Position numbers and translations under genes: made by a program | Notes under the pieces: generated by a model | Databases searched by the model: none | The model's input: the letters and a program-made list of their open reading frames with translations, nothing else | What the model was told of the DNA's origin: nothing | Assembly: GCA_030525825.1 (NCBI GenBank) | Contig: JAUNDZ010000001.1 | Location: 55,880 to 119,879 of the forward strand | Source of the DNA: Moraxella sp. | Lineage (GTDB): Bacteria > Pseudomonadota > Gammaproteobacteria > Pseudomonadales > Moraxellaceae | DNA: 64,000 nucleotides | Direction: 5' to 3' | Shown: piece after piece, positions 56,132 through 64,000 of the stretch | How the letters are laid out: every line of letters begins with the position of its first letter | Position numbering within the stretch: the first letter of the stretch is position 1

Positions 56132-59100
56132 ATGTCAAAGTTTTTTATTGAAAGACCCATCTTTGCATGGGTGATTGCCATTTTAATCATGCTGGTGGGG
56201 GTGCTTGCGGTATTTAAACTGCCTGTCGCCCAGTATCCAGAAATTGCACCGCCAACGGTAACCGTAAGTGCCGTCTATCCAGGTGCGGACGCTGAAACGG
56301 TCGAAAACTCAGTAACCCAAGTCATCGAACAGCAGATGAAGGGTCTAGATGGCATGATGTATATGTCATCAAGTTCATCAGCACAAGGCACGGCATCGGT
56401 CGAGCTGACCTTTGAAAATGGTACCAACCCAGACACCGCCCAAGTGCAAGTACAAAATAAGCTCCAAGCAGCCACAGCATCTTTGCCAGAAGCAGTACAG
56501 CAGCAGGGCTTGACGGTCAATAAATCATCATCGTCATTTTTGATGGTGGTGGGCTACATCTCAGAAGATGGCAGCATGGATAAGACGGACATCGCCGACT
56601 ATCTTAACACCAACATCGTTGACCAAATCAGCCGTGTACAAGGCGTGGGTAATGTCAATGTCTTTGGTTCTGAATACTCGATGCGTATCTGGCTTGACCC
56701 TGAAAAGCTGCGTGCTTATTCGCTCATACCATCGGACATCGCTGCTGCCGTCAGTGCCCAAAATGCCCAAGTGTCAGCAGGTCAGCTTGCTTCTGCACCA
56801 TCTAACGAAGAAGGGCAGGTGATTAACGCCACCGTTACCGTACAAAGCTACCTACAAACTGCCGAAGAGTTTGGCAACATCTTACTAAAAACAGATACTG
56901 GCGGTGCTCAAGTTCGCCTAAAAGATGTAGCAAAAGTAGAAATCGGCTCAGAGAACTACGGCTTTAACTCGCTGTATAACGGCAAAGAAGCGGCAGGTAT
57001 CGGCATCATGCTGGCATCTGGTTCAAACGCCCTAGAAGTGCGTGAAGCCGTCCAACAAAAGCTCGACCAGCTTGCCAAAAGCTATCCTAAGGGGCTGACG
57101 GCAGTTGTGCCTTATGATACCACGCCATTTGTACGCCTATCCATCACGCAGGTGGTGCATACGCTGATTGAAGCGGTGGTGCTGGTATTCTTGGTGATGT
57201 TCTTATTCTTGCAGAACTGGCGTGCGACCATCATCCCGACCCTTGCGGTGCCTGTGGTAGTGCTGGGTACTTTTGCGGTACTGTTTGCGGCAGGTTTTAG
57301 CATTAACATTCTGACCATGTTCGCTTTGGTGCTTGCCATTGGTCTGCTTGTCGATGATGCCATCGTCGTCGTGGAGAATGTCGAGCGTATCTTAGAAGAA
57401 AACCCAAACATCTCTGTTAAAGATGCGACCGTACAGTCGATGGGCGAGATTAGTAAAGTGCTGATTGGTATCGCTCTGATTTTGTCAGCGGTGTTTGTAC
57501 CGATGGCGTTCTTTGGCGGTTCAACTGGGGTAATTTATCGTCAGTTTGCCGTAACGCTCATCACAGCGATGTCGCTGTCGGCAGTCGTTGCACTGATTTT
57601 TACCCCTGCACTGTGTGTTACTATCTTAAAGCGTAAGGCTCATCAAGACATCGAGCACCAAAAAGGCTTTTTTGGTTGGTTTAACCGCATGTTCCGTGAT
57701 GCCAGCTTAAAATATGAAAACATCGTTGGTAAGAGTTTTAATCTAAAGTGGCTCTACGGCATTGCCTATGCACTCATCATCCTTGTGCTGGGTGTGCTGT
57801 TCACTCGTCTGCCGAACTCGTTCGTACCAGATGAAGACCAAGGCGTGCTATTCACCATCGTGCAAGCCCCAGTAGGCTCAACCATCAAGGACACCCAAGC
57901 GGTGTTGGATGATGTCAGTGGTTATTTTAATAGCCAGGAAAAAGACAATATTGAGTCTGTCTTTACCATCACAGGCTTTAGCTTTATGGGTAGTGGACAG
58001 AATATGGGTATGGCGTTTATCCGTCTAAAAGACTGGGAAGAACGCACCGCTGCTGGTACTGACGCATCAAGCATCGCAGGTAAGGCGATGGGCTATTTCA
58101 TGACACAGTACAATAAAGCGAATGTCTATACCCTAGCACCGCCATCGATTCAAGGTCTGGGCAATGCCAGCGGCTTTGATTTTAGACTACAAGACACAGG
58201 CGGTGTGGGTCATGCAGCCCTGCTAGAAGCACGCAACATGGTGCTTGGTATGGCGGCTCAAAAGCCTGATGTATTGACAGGTGTGCGTCCGAATGGACAA
58301 GAAGACTCGCCACAACTCAAAGTCAATGTCAATCAAGAACAAGCCGCTGCCTATGGGCTGTCTATCAACGACATCAACCGTACCATTTCGATGGGCTGGG
58401 GTTCAGCAAAGATTGGCGACTTCATCGACCGTGGTCGCATCAAGTCCGTCTATCTACAAGGCGACCCTGCCGCTCGTACTACCCCTGAAGACATCGGCAA
58501 ATGGTATGTGCGTAATTCTAGCGGCAATATGATTGGCTTTGATGCCTTTGCAATAAGCGAATGGACTTATGGCTCGCCAAGCCTGACCCGTTATAACAGC
58601 TTGCCAAGCATGAGCATTCAAGGCTCAGCCGCCCCTGGTAAATCCAATGGTGAAGCGGTGGCTGCGATGGAAGAAATCGCCAGTCAGCTGCCTGATGGCA
58701 TCGGCTTTGAGTGGACGGGCTTGACCTTGCAAGAGCAGGAATCAGGCTCACAAGCTCCGCTACTTTACGCCATCTCTATCCTTGTGGTATTCTTGTGCTT
58801 GGCGGCATTGTATGAAAGCTGGTCGATTCCGTTCTCGGTGATGATGGTTGTGCCGCTGGGTGTTTTGGGTGCGATTATCTTTACTTGGCTGCGTGGCTTT
58901 GATAACGATGTGTACTTGCAAGTAGGTCTATTGACGGTCATCGGTCTTTCAGCCAAGAACGCCATTTTGATTATTGAAGTAGCCAAAGAACTTCAAGAGC
59001 AAGGTTTGGCATTAAAAGATGCGGTCATGCGAGCAGCTCGCCAGCGTCTGCGTCCCATCATCATGACTTCGCTTGCCTTTGGTATCGGTGTTGTGCCATT

Positions 59101-59266
59101 ATACATCGCCACAGGTGCAGGTTCTGGCAGTCAAAATGCGGTCGGTACCAGCGTGGTCGGTGGGGTGATTGCAGCGACTTTCTTGGGTGTGTTCTTTATC
59201 CCGATGTTCTACATCTGGGTTCGCTCAATCTTTCCGTACAAACCCGCCAAAACTGGCACGCAGTAG
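56132..59266 (+). CDS. acrB: RND multidrug efflux transporter (AcrB/MexB family)
   Basis: AcrB is the proton-driven inner-membrane pump. The 1044-residue product is full length with 12 membrane segments in two homologous halves and two large periplasmic loops. It starts MSKFFIERPIFAWVIAILIM. The proton-relay pair is Asp408-Asp409 in GLLVDDAIVVVENVE, and GLSAKNAILIIEVAKE in the second half holds the partner Lys. FVPDEDQG and the HAE1 signature NRTISMGWGSAKIGDFIDRG-like block are present. It lies in one operon with acrA and oprM. Confidence 0.98.
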   Translation: MSKFFIERPIFAWVIAILIMLVGVLAVFKLPVAQYPEIAPPTVTVSAVYPGADAETVENSVTQVIEQQMKGLDGMMYMSSSSSAQGTASVELTFENGTNPDTAQVQVQNKLQAATASLPEAVQQQGLTVNKSSSSFLMVVGYISEDGSMDKTDIADYLNTNIVDQISRVQGVGNVNVFGSEYSMRIWLDPEKLRAYSLIPSDIAAAVSAQNAQVSAGQLASAPSNEEGQVINATVTVQSYLQTAEEFGNILLKTDTGGAQVRLKDVAKVEIGSENYGFNSLYNGKEAAGIGIMLASGSNALEVREAVQQKLDQLAKSYPKGLTAVVPYDTTPFVRLSITQVVHTLIEAVVLVFLVMFLFLQNWRATIIPTLAVPVVVLGTFAVLFAAGFSINILTMFALVLAIGLLVDDAIVVVENVERILEENPNISVKDATVQSMGEISKVLIGIALILSAVFVPMAFFGGSTGVIYRQFAVTLITAMSLSAVVALIFTPALCVTILKRKAHQDIEHQKGFFGWFNRMFRDASLKYENIVGKSFNLKWLYGIAYALIILVLGVLFTRLPNSFVPDEDQGVLFTIVQAPVGSTIKDTQAVLDDVSGYFNSQEKDNIESVFTITGFSFMGSGQNMGMAFIRLKDWEERTAAGTDASSIAGKAMGYFMTQYNKANVYTLAPPSIQGLGNASGFDFRLQDTGGVGHAALLEARNMVLGMAAQKPDVLTGVRPNGQEDSPQLKVNVNQEQAAAYGLSINDINRTISMGWGSAKIGDFIDRGRIKSVYLQGDPAARTTPEDIGKWYVRNSSGNMIGFDAFAISEWTYGSPSLTRYNSLPSMSIQGSAAPGKSNGEAVAAMEEIASQLPDGIGFEWTGLTLQEQESGSQAPLLYAISILVVFLCLAALYESWSIPFSVMMVVPLGVLGAIIFTWLRGFDNDVYLQVGLLTVIGLSAKNAILIIEVAKELQEQGLALKDAVMRAARQRLRPIIMTSLAFGIGVVPLYIATGAGSGSQNAVGTSVVGGVIAATFLGVFFIPMFYIWVRSIFPYKPAKTGTQ

Positions 59267-59284
59267 TGCTGACAAGGAGATTTT

Positions 59285-60898
59285 ATGAAAACGAATAAGA
59301 CAACTCGTCTGTTTGCATTATCGGCATTGGTCTTTGCCATGACGGCATGTAGTAGTATCCCAAAGCAGGCGGATACGATGGTTGCTAAGCCAAATTTGGC
59401 GATTGAGAAGGCTTATCAAGTGCTAGATAATCAGACCATCAGCGTGGCAGAAGCCCCAAGCGTGGCATCCATGCGTTGGCAAGATTTCTATGCTGATGAC
59501 AAGCTAAAATCGCTGATTGAAATTGGTCTAAATAACAACAAAGACCTACAAAAAGCCTTGCTTGCTATCCAAAGCTCTCGTGCCCAGTACCAAATCACCA
59601 CCGCCGATGGTGTGCCTACGCTGGGTGCATCAGGCGGGGTAAGCCGTTCGGCAAATGCCGCCGACCGCAACGCCAGAAGCGGCTATAATGTCGGTCTTGC
59701 CATGCCAGGCTATGAGATTGACCTTTGGGGTAAGGTAGCCAATGCCAAAGATGCGGCATTGCATAACTATCTGGCGACCAATTCTGCCAAAGATGCGGTG
59801 CAGATTTCCTTGATTTCTAGCATCGCCCAAAGCTATGTAAACCTAAGCTATGCCCTAGCTCAGCGTCATCTTGCCTTAGAGACGCTAAAAACTCGTGAGC
59901 ATTCTTTGGACATCACCAACAAGCGATTTGCCGCTGGGATTGACGCTCGCTCACCAAGCCTACAAGCAGAAGCATCGCTAGAAGCGGCAAAACTTGCCAT
60001 CTATCAGGCGGACACAGGTATCTTGCAAGCACGCAATGCCTTGCAGCTGCTGCTTGGAGCACCGATTCCTGATGAGTTGATGCCTGATATGGCGGTGGAC
60101 AACATCACCACGCAGTCGCTGTTTAGTGCAGGTCTGCCCAGTGAGCTGCTTTATTATCGTCCTGATGTGGTGCAAGCAGAGCACGCTCTAAAAGCAGCAG
60201 GGGCGAACATCAATGTCGCTCGTGCTGCCTATTTTCCATCCATCAGCTTGACGGGTAATCTGGGATTTAGCTCATCAAGCCTAAGCGATTTGTTAAAATC
60301 CAGTGCCTTTGGTTGGTCGGTCGGTCCGTCTATTAGCCTGCCGATTTTTGATGCAGGGGTACGCCGTGCCAACTATGAGATGGCAGAAGTTGCCCAAAAA
60401 AGTGCGTTGGTGTCTTATGAAAAAGCCATTCAGACCGCGTTTAAAGAAGTGGGCGATGTGCTGGCGGCTCGTGCGACTTTGGGCAAGCAGTTAGAATCGC
60501 AGTACAAGCTACAAAGCAACTATCAGCAGACCTATAAAATCGCCCATGCACGCTTTCGCTCTGGATTGGACGACTATCTGAGTGTGCTGGATGCCGAGCG
60601 TTCGCTATTTGCCAATCAGCAAAATATTCTAAACTTAGAATTACAAAAAATCCTAAGTCAGATTCAGCTGTACCAAGCCTTAGGCGGTGGTGCTAGCCTG
60701 ACTGCTGAGCAGATTGCCGACATCGAAAAACAGCGTGAAGCCATGCGTACAGCAGCACTGGCAACTGCCGAGCAAGCTCAAGTCCAAAATGAGCAAGGCG
60801 AGACAGTGCAGGCAAATGAAGGGGTGCTGTTGGTGCAGCCTGCACCGAGTAATATCGCCACAGGCGAGCCTGCCACACAGCAGACAGATGCACCGTAA
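59285..60898 (+). CDS. oprM: outer-membrane efflux lipoprotein (OprM/NodT family)
   Basis: OprM is the outer-membrane channel of the pump. The 537-residue product has lipobox MTACSS (Cys about residue 21) and two internal OEP repeats (about residues 70-270 and 290-470). Family blocks are PGYEIDLWGKVANAKDAAL, YRPDVVQAEHALKAAGANIN and RFRSGLDDYLSVLDAERSLF. The C-terminal 70 residues form a Gln/Glu-rich tail not needed for the family fold. Twenty bases or less separate it from acrB, with AAGGAG before its ATG. A strong terminator follows. Confidence 0.96.
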   Translation: MKTNKTTRLFALSALVFAMTACSSIPKQADTMVAKPNLAIEKAYQVLDNQTISVAEAPSVASMRWQDFYADDKLKSLIEIGLNNNKDLQKALLAIQSSRAQYQITTADGVPTLGASGGVSRSANAADRNARSGYNVGLAMPGYEIDLWGKVANAKDAALHNYLATNSAKDAVQISLISSIAQSYVNLSYALAQRHLALETLKTREHSLDITNKRFAAGIDARSPSLQAEASLEAAKLAIYQADTGILQARNALQLLLGAPIPDELMPDMAVDNITTQSLFSAGLPSELLYYRPDVVQAEHALKAAGANINVARAAYFPSISLTGNLGFSSSSLSDLLKSSAFGWSVGPSISLPIFDAGVRRANYEMAEVAQKSALVSYEKAIQTAFKEVGDVLAARATLGKQLESQYKLQSNYQQTYKIAHARFRSGLDDYLSVLDAERSLFANQQNILNLELQKILSQIQLYQALGGGASLTAEQIADIEKQREAMRTAALATAEQAQVQNEQGETVQANEGVLLVQPAPSNIATGEPATQQTDAP

Positions 60899-60910
60899 TT
60901 TGTCATCTCA

Positions 60911-60944
60911 AAAAAACGCTCATCGATGGATGGGCGTTTTTTTT
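60911..60944 (+). terminator. rho-independent terminator of acrA-acrB-oprM
   Basis: AAAAAACGCTCATC pairs with GATGGGCGTTTTTT (one T-G), a 14-base-pair stem with a tight GATG loop and extra T residues, 13 bases after the oprM stop. Confidence 0.9.
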
Positions 60945-60966
60945 GTGGGTTTGCTAATTGGGGTGG

Positions 60967-61419
60967 CTAGACGATGGGTTTTCTGCGATAAAATAAAATA
61001 CCAGGGATGGACAGTCCCAGCACCAATGCCGAGATGATAAAAATCGCTTCAAAAAAGTGCTGCATCATGGTAACAAACAGCGTCATGTCAAAGCCAAAAT
61101 AGCCAATCTGCACCATGCTCACCATCGCCTTATAAGCGGCGATACCGGGCATCAGACAAATCACGCTTGGCACAATCAACGCCTTTGGTGGCAGTCGAAA
61201 ACGCTGGGCAAACCACACCCCCAAGAAGCTGGCAAGCATCGAGCCAAAGAAAGTTGCCACCGCCAAATGAATGTCGGCATTTACCATCAGGCTTTTGGTG
61301 CTAAAACCCAAAACCGTCATCACCAGACAATAGACGATATAGCGACTGGGCAGGGTAAACATCAAGCACCAGCCAAGTGTAATGGCACAGGATAAAAGAA
61401 TGTCAGAGATTAGCCACAT
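60967..61419 (-). CDS. threonine/serine exporter, C-terminal half (ThrE_2/DUF3815)
   Basis: This 150-residue membrane protein has about five hydrophobic segments. It corresponds to the second half of Corynebacterium ThrE: FGSMLASFLGVWFAQRFRLP then PKALIVPSVICLMPGIAAYK is the family core. The start at 61419 overlaps the stop of the N-terminal-half gene (TGATG), so the two halves are made together and probably form one exporter. The longer open frame to 61509 just runs into the upstream gene. Amino-acid specificity is inferred from the family. Confidence 0.85.
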   Translation of the reverse strand: MWLISDILLSCAITLGWCLMFTLPSRYIVYCLVMTVLGFSTKSLMVNADIHLAVATFFGSMLASFLGVWFAQRFRLPPKALIVPSVICLMPGIAAYKAMVSMVQIGYFGFDMTLFVTMMQHFFEAIFIISALVLGLSIPGILFYRRKPIV

Positions 61420-62249
61420 CACAGCCCCCAATGCGGAATTTGCAATAAAATTAACGCAATCACGATGCCAACGCACGCCGAGAGCGTGAGCATACTGGCG
61501 AACATCCACCGACCCACACCCATATTGATATAGCCTTTTAAAATATCGGATAGGGCATTGATGATGGGGAAGCTTGGCACGAGCAGCAGCACGCTGGCAG
61601 CGACGGCAATGTCTGCTTTATCGCCAAGAGCCGCCCAGCCATTTAAATCCAAAAAGTATGCCGACGCCCCCAAAAGTGTGGCAACAAAGGCGGTGATGAT
61701 GACTACGACAAAGGGGTTGAAATGATGGGCGGATAGATACAGCCGTATCCGCATGGCACAAAACCCCGCCACCAAAGTAATGGCAGCGATGGTAAGATTG
61801 CCACCATTTAAATAAGCAAAACACGCACAAGAAAACCCCACGAACAGCGACATCAAGGCATTAGGGTAGGTGGTGCGGTCAATGTTGTTCAGCCGTGTTT
61901 CGACTTCGTCAATCAGATGCTCGTTTTTGGTGGCGGATTCGGCATACATGACAATCTGCTGAATCTGCACCAAAATACTGACATTGATGCCTTGGTGGAC
62001 GGTATTTCTGGCGGTGGTAATGCATCGACCGTTATACAGCGTAGTTAAGGTTACGGCATTAAAAGATAAGGCACACTCCACACCGCCCACACCCAAAGAG
62101 ACACCAAGCCGCTTGGTCAAATCCACCACCACCGCTGATTCACCGCCATACTGCATGAATAACAAGGCACATCGCACGCACAGTCTGGTGATGCGTTGCT
62201 GTTCTTCGTAACTGATGTAGGGCAGTCGGCGGGGTGTGTTGTCGCTCAT
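61419..62249 (-). CDS. threonine/serine exporter, N-terminal half (ThrE/DUF1212)
   Basis: This 276-residue protein has a cytoplasmic N-terminal domain (RLCVRCALLFMQYGGESAVV near residue 22, with VDLTKRLGVSLGV) followed by about five membrane segments. The core FVGFSCACFAYLNGG and VLLLVPSFPIINALSDILKG belong to the ThrE/DUF1212 family. The start at 62249 is chosen over 62318 because the extra residues are not family-like. It is coupled to the C-terminal-half gene by a one-base overlap. Confidence 0.87.
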   Translation of the reverse strand: MSDNTPRRLPYISYEEQQRITRLCVRCALLFMQYGGESAVVVDLTKRLGVSLGVGGVECALSFNAVTLTTLYNGRCITTARNTVHQGINVSILVQIQQIVMYAESATKNEHLIDEVETRLNNIDRTTYPNALMSLFVGFSCACFAYLNGGNLTIAAITLVAGFCAMRIRLYLSAHHFNPFVVVIITAFVATLLGASAYFLDLNGWAALGDKADIAVAASVLLLVPSFPIINALSDILKGYINMGVGRWMFASMLTLSACVGIVIALILLQIPHWGL

Positions 62250-62389
62250 GATGGGGTTGGTGTGTCTGTTGTGATTTTTGTGGTGTATTGTAAAACCAAA
62301 TGCCAAAAAAATCATCATAGAAGTGGCGATTTTTAAGAAAAATTTTCGTCATTGTGCGATATTTTTTGTATAAAAAATCATAGAAAATA

Positions 62390-62417
62390 TTGCAAAAGCC
62401 CCAAAGGGTGCTATAAT
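62390..62417 (+). promoter_or_regulatory. candidate promoter for ilvE
   Basis: TTGCAA (62390-62395), a 16-base spacer and TATAAT (62412-62417), which is also an extended -10 (TGCTATAAT), lie 58 bases before the ilvE ATG. Confidence 0.6.
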
Positions 62418-62474
62418 CACCAAACCAACCTTTTATTTGTGATTTTTTATTATCAAAAACTCTAAGGAATACTC

Positions 62475-63407
62475 ATGAATATGGCAACTAACCCTGGTAA
62501 ATTATGGCTAGATGGCACGATTGTTGAGCAGCCAGATGCCAAAGTCCATGTATTGACGCACAGCCTACATTATGGCTTGGCGGTGTTTGAAGGGGTGCGT
62601 GCTTATCAGACGCCTGATGGTCGTACTGCGATTTTCCGTCTGCATGAGCATACCGAGCGACTGCTCAACTCTGCCAAAATCTTTCAGTTGAATGTGCCTT
62701 ATGACCATGACACGCTGGTACAAGCCCAAAAAGATGTGGTGCGTGAAAGCGGTCTGTCATCAGCTTATATCCGTCCATTGATTTGGGTGGGTTCTGAGAA
62801 GCTGGGCATCGCTGCCAAAGACAACACCATTCATGCGGCGGTGGCTGCATGGCATTGGGGTGCGTATCTGGGCGAAGACGGCATCAAAAACGGCATCCGT
62901 GCTAAGACTTCTAGCTACACGCACCACCACCCAAATGTTACCATGTGCAAGGCAAAAGCCGCTGCCAACTACCCTGTATCTATCCTAGCCAACCAAGAAG
63001 CGACCAAAGCAGGCTATGACGAAGCCATCTTGATGGACCCATTGGGCTATGTATGTCAAGGCTCCGGCGAGAACCTATTTTTGGTAAAAAATGGCGAGCT
63101 GCACACACCAGACCTAGCAGGTGGGGCGTTGGACGGCATTACTCGTCGTACGATTATCCAGTTTGCCAATGATTTGGGCATCAAGGTCGTTGAACGCCGC
63201 ATCACTCGTGATGAGTTCTATCTGGCGGATGAGATTTTCATGACAGGTACGGCTGCCGAAGTTACGCCAATTCGTGAATATGATGATCGCATCATCGGTA
63301 ACGGCTCTCGTGGCGAAATCACCGAAAAACTACAAAGCCTGTATTTCGATGTGGTACAAGGTCGCAATGAGCAGTACAAGCATTGGTTGTCATTTGTTGA
63401 TGAATGA
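62475..63407 (+). CDS. ilvE: branched-chain amino acid aminotransferase
   Basis: IlvE is a class IV PLP enzyme for the last step of isoleucine, valine and leucine synthesis. The 310-residue product has HSLHYGLAVFEGVRAYQT (about residues 29-46) and the PLP Lys161 in MCKAKAAANYPVSILAN. Also present are GYVCQGSGENLFLVKNG (about 193-209) and FMTGTAAEVTPIREYDDR. AAGGAA precedes the ATG. It appears monocistronic between its promoter and a hairpin. Confidence 0.97.
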   Translation: MNMATNPGKLWLDGTIVEQPDAKVHVLTHSLHYGLAVFEGVRAYQTPDGRTAIFRLHEHTERLLNSAKIFQLNVPYDHDTLVQAQKDVVRESGLSSAYIRPLIWVGSEKLGIAAKDNTIHAAVAAWHWGAYLGEDGIKNGIRAKTSSYTHHHPNVTMCKAKAAANYPVSILANQEATKAGYDEAILMDPLGYVCQGSGENLFLVKNGELHTPDLAGGALDGITRRTIIQFANDLGIKVVERRITRDEFYLADEIFMTGTAAEVTPIREYDDRIIGNGSRGEITEKLQSLYFDVVQGRNEQYKHWLSFVDE

Positions 63408-63433
63408 TTAACCATGTCAGCTTAATATGAATA

Positions 63434-63461
63434 AAAAGGCGGCTGCGTGCTGTCTTTTTTA
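63434..63461 (+). terminator. rho-independent terminator after ilvE
   Basis: AAAAAGGC pairs with GTCTTTTT (one G-T), loop of about 11 bases, followed by T residues. Confidence 0.6.
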
Positions 63462-63546
63462 TTTCATAAAAATGAGCGGCAAAATTGTGGTATCATAGAG
63501 CTGTTTTTTTATTTTGATTAATAATTTGATTCAAAAGGGTGTAACC

Positions 63547-64000
63547 ATGACAATTTTAGATGATAACTGGCAATCCGATGCCCTAGACCCATCTTTGGGA
63601 TTTTTTGAACAAACCCTTGCCGTGCGTGGCGGTTATCATCGCACCGATGAGGGCGAGCATAGTGAGGCGATTTTTGCCACAAGTTCCTATGTGTATCAAA
63701 GTGCCAAAGACGCTGCCGACCATTTTAATGGCAACAAAAAAGGCAATGTGTATAGCCGTCATACCAACCCCACCGTACGAGCCTTTGAAAGACGGCTTGC
63801 TTTGTTAGAAGGTGGGGAACGCTGTGTTGCTACCGCAAGCGGAATGGGGGCGATTTTGACGATGTGTCTTGCCTATCTAAAAGCTGGCGACCATCTACTT
63901 TGTGCCAAACAGCTCTTTGGCTCATCGGTGGCGTTGTTTGATACGTATTTTAAGGCGTTTGGCGTAGAAGTGTCTTATGTGGACTGCTTTGATAATGACG
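63547..64000 (+). CDS. metZ: O-succinylhomoserine sulfhydrylase-like Cys/Met metabolism PLP enzyme, N-terminal part
   Basis: The frame is open from the ATG at 63547 to the window end, giving about 151 residues of a gene that continues outside. The sequence TLAVRGGYHRTDEGEHSEAI, YSRHTNPTVRAFERRLALLE, TASGMGAILTMCLAYLKAGD and LFGSSVALF matches the Cys/Met metabolism PLP family, with the MetZ pattern (HSEAIFATSSYVY). MetZ joins O-succinylhomoserine and sulfide to homocysteine. MetB or MetY are the alternatives. The PLP lysine lies beyond the window. Confidence 0.85.
   Translation, partial: MTILDDNWQSDALDPSLGFFEQTLAVRGGYHRTDEGEHSEAIFATSSYVYQSAKDAADHFNGNKKGNVYSRHTNPTVRAFERRLALLEGGERCVATASGMGAILTMCLAYLKAGDHLLCAKQLFGSSVALFDTYFKAFGVEVSYVDCFDND

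Overview
The window is a gammaproteobacterial chromosome segment that looks like Moraxella or a close relative in Moraxellaceae. The support is protein style and gene content: an AcrAB-OprM efflux operon, a bamA-lpxD-fabZ-lpxA cluster without skp, kdsD-kdsC-lptCAB, a methionine/alanine importer with its tiny MetS subunit, and moderate-to-low GC with A+T-rich spacers. I cannot fix the species. There are no insertion sequences, phage genes, rRNA operons or CRISPR arrays. Almost everything is core housekeeping DNA with tidy rho-independent terminators.

Layout. 1-4.6 kb: end of obgE, proB, a FetAB-type metal ABC exporter, hemE. 4.7-10.7 kb: the one clearly accessory block, a divergent LysR regulator and a co-directional run of a 3-hydroxyisobutyrate-dehydrogenase-like enzyme, an aldehyde dehydrogenase, an M20 amidohydrolase and a DUF3100 membrane protein. 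11-18 kb: fabI, a YoaK-family membrane protein, ppa and lipB on the minus strand, pncB, xseB, a DASS-family carboxylate transporter with a hairpin leader, and a small PepSY-like periplasmic protein. 18.3-29.5 kb: pyrH-frr-uppS-cdsA-lipoprotein-dxr-rseP-bamA-lpxD-fabZ-lpxA, linking translation, isoprenoid, phospholipid, lipid A and outer-membrane assembly. 29.7-37.5 kb: metP/metS, tgt and queA (queuosine), nnrS, apbC, dcd and a polyhydroxyalkanoate-associated protein. 37.6-50.8 kb: dacB, a YpjD/CcsA-like protein, ffh, tsaB-uppP-rsmJ, a small membrane protein, ubiA, kdsD-kdsC-lptC-lptA-lptB and radA. 50.9-54.2 kb: an RlpA-like secreted protein, a long gene-free spacer, an M15-type lipoprotein overlapping a probable divergent HolD (psi) gene, and tRNA-Leu(UAA) and tRNA-Cys(GCA). 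54.7-64 kb: acrA-acrB-oprM, a split ThrE exporter, ilvE and the start of a metZ-like gene.

The envelope theme is strong. Lipid carrier synthesis and recycling (uppS, uppP), lipid A (lpxD, fabZ, lpxA), Kdo supply (kdsD, kdsC), LPS transport (lptC, lptA, lptB), outer-membrane protein insertion (bamA), site-2 proteolysis (rseP) and peptidoglycan enzymes (dacB, RlpA-like, M15-like) all lie in this 64 kb. The best candidate for undescribed biology is the 4.7-10.7 kb catabolic block. Its enzyme set would fit hydrolysis of an N-acyl amino acid followed by two-step oxidation of a released hydroxyacid; pantothenate is one speculative substrate. Second are the HolD-like gene with an unusually long low-complexity middle and the hairpin leader of the DASS transporter.
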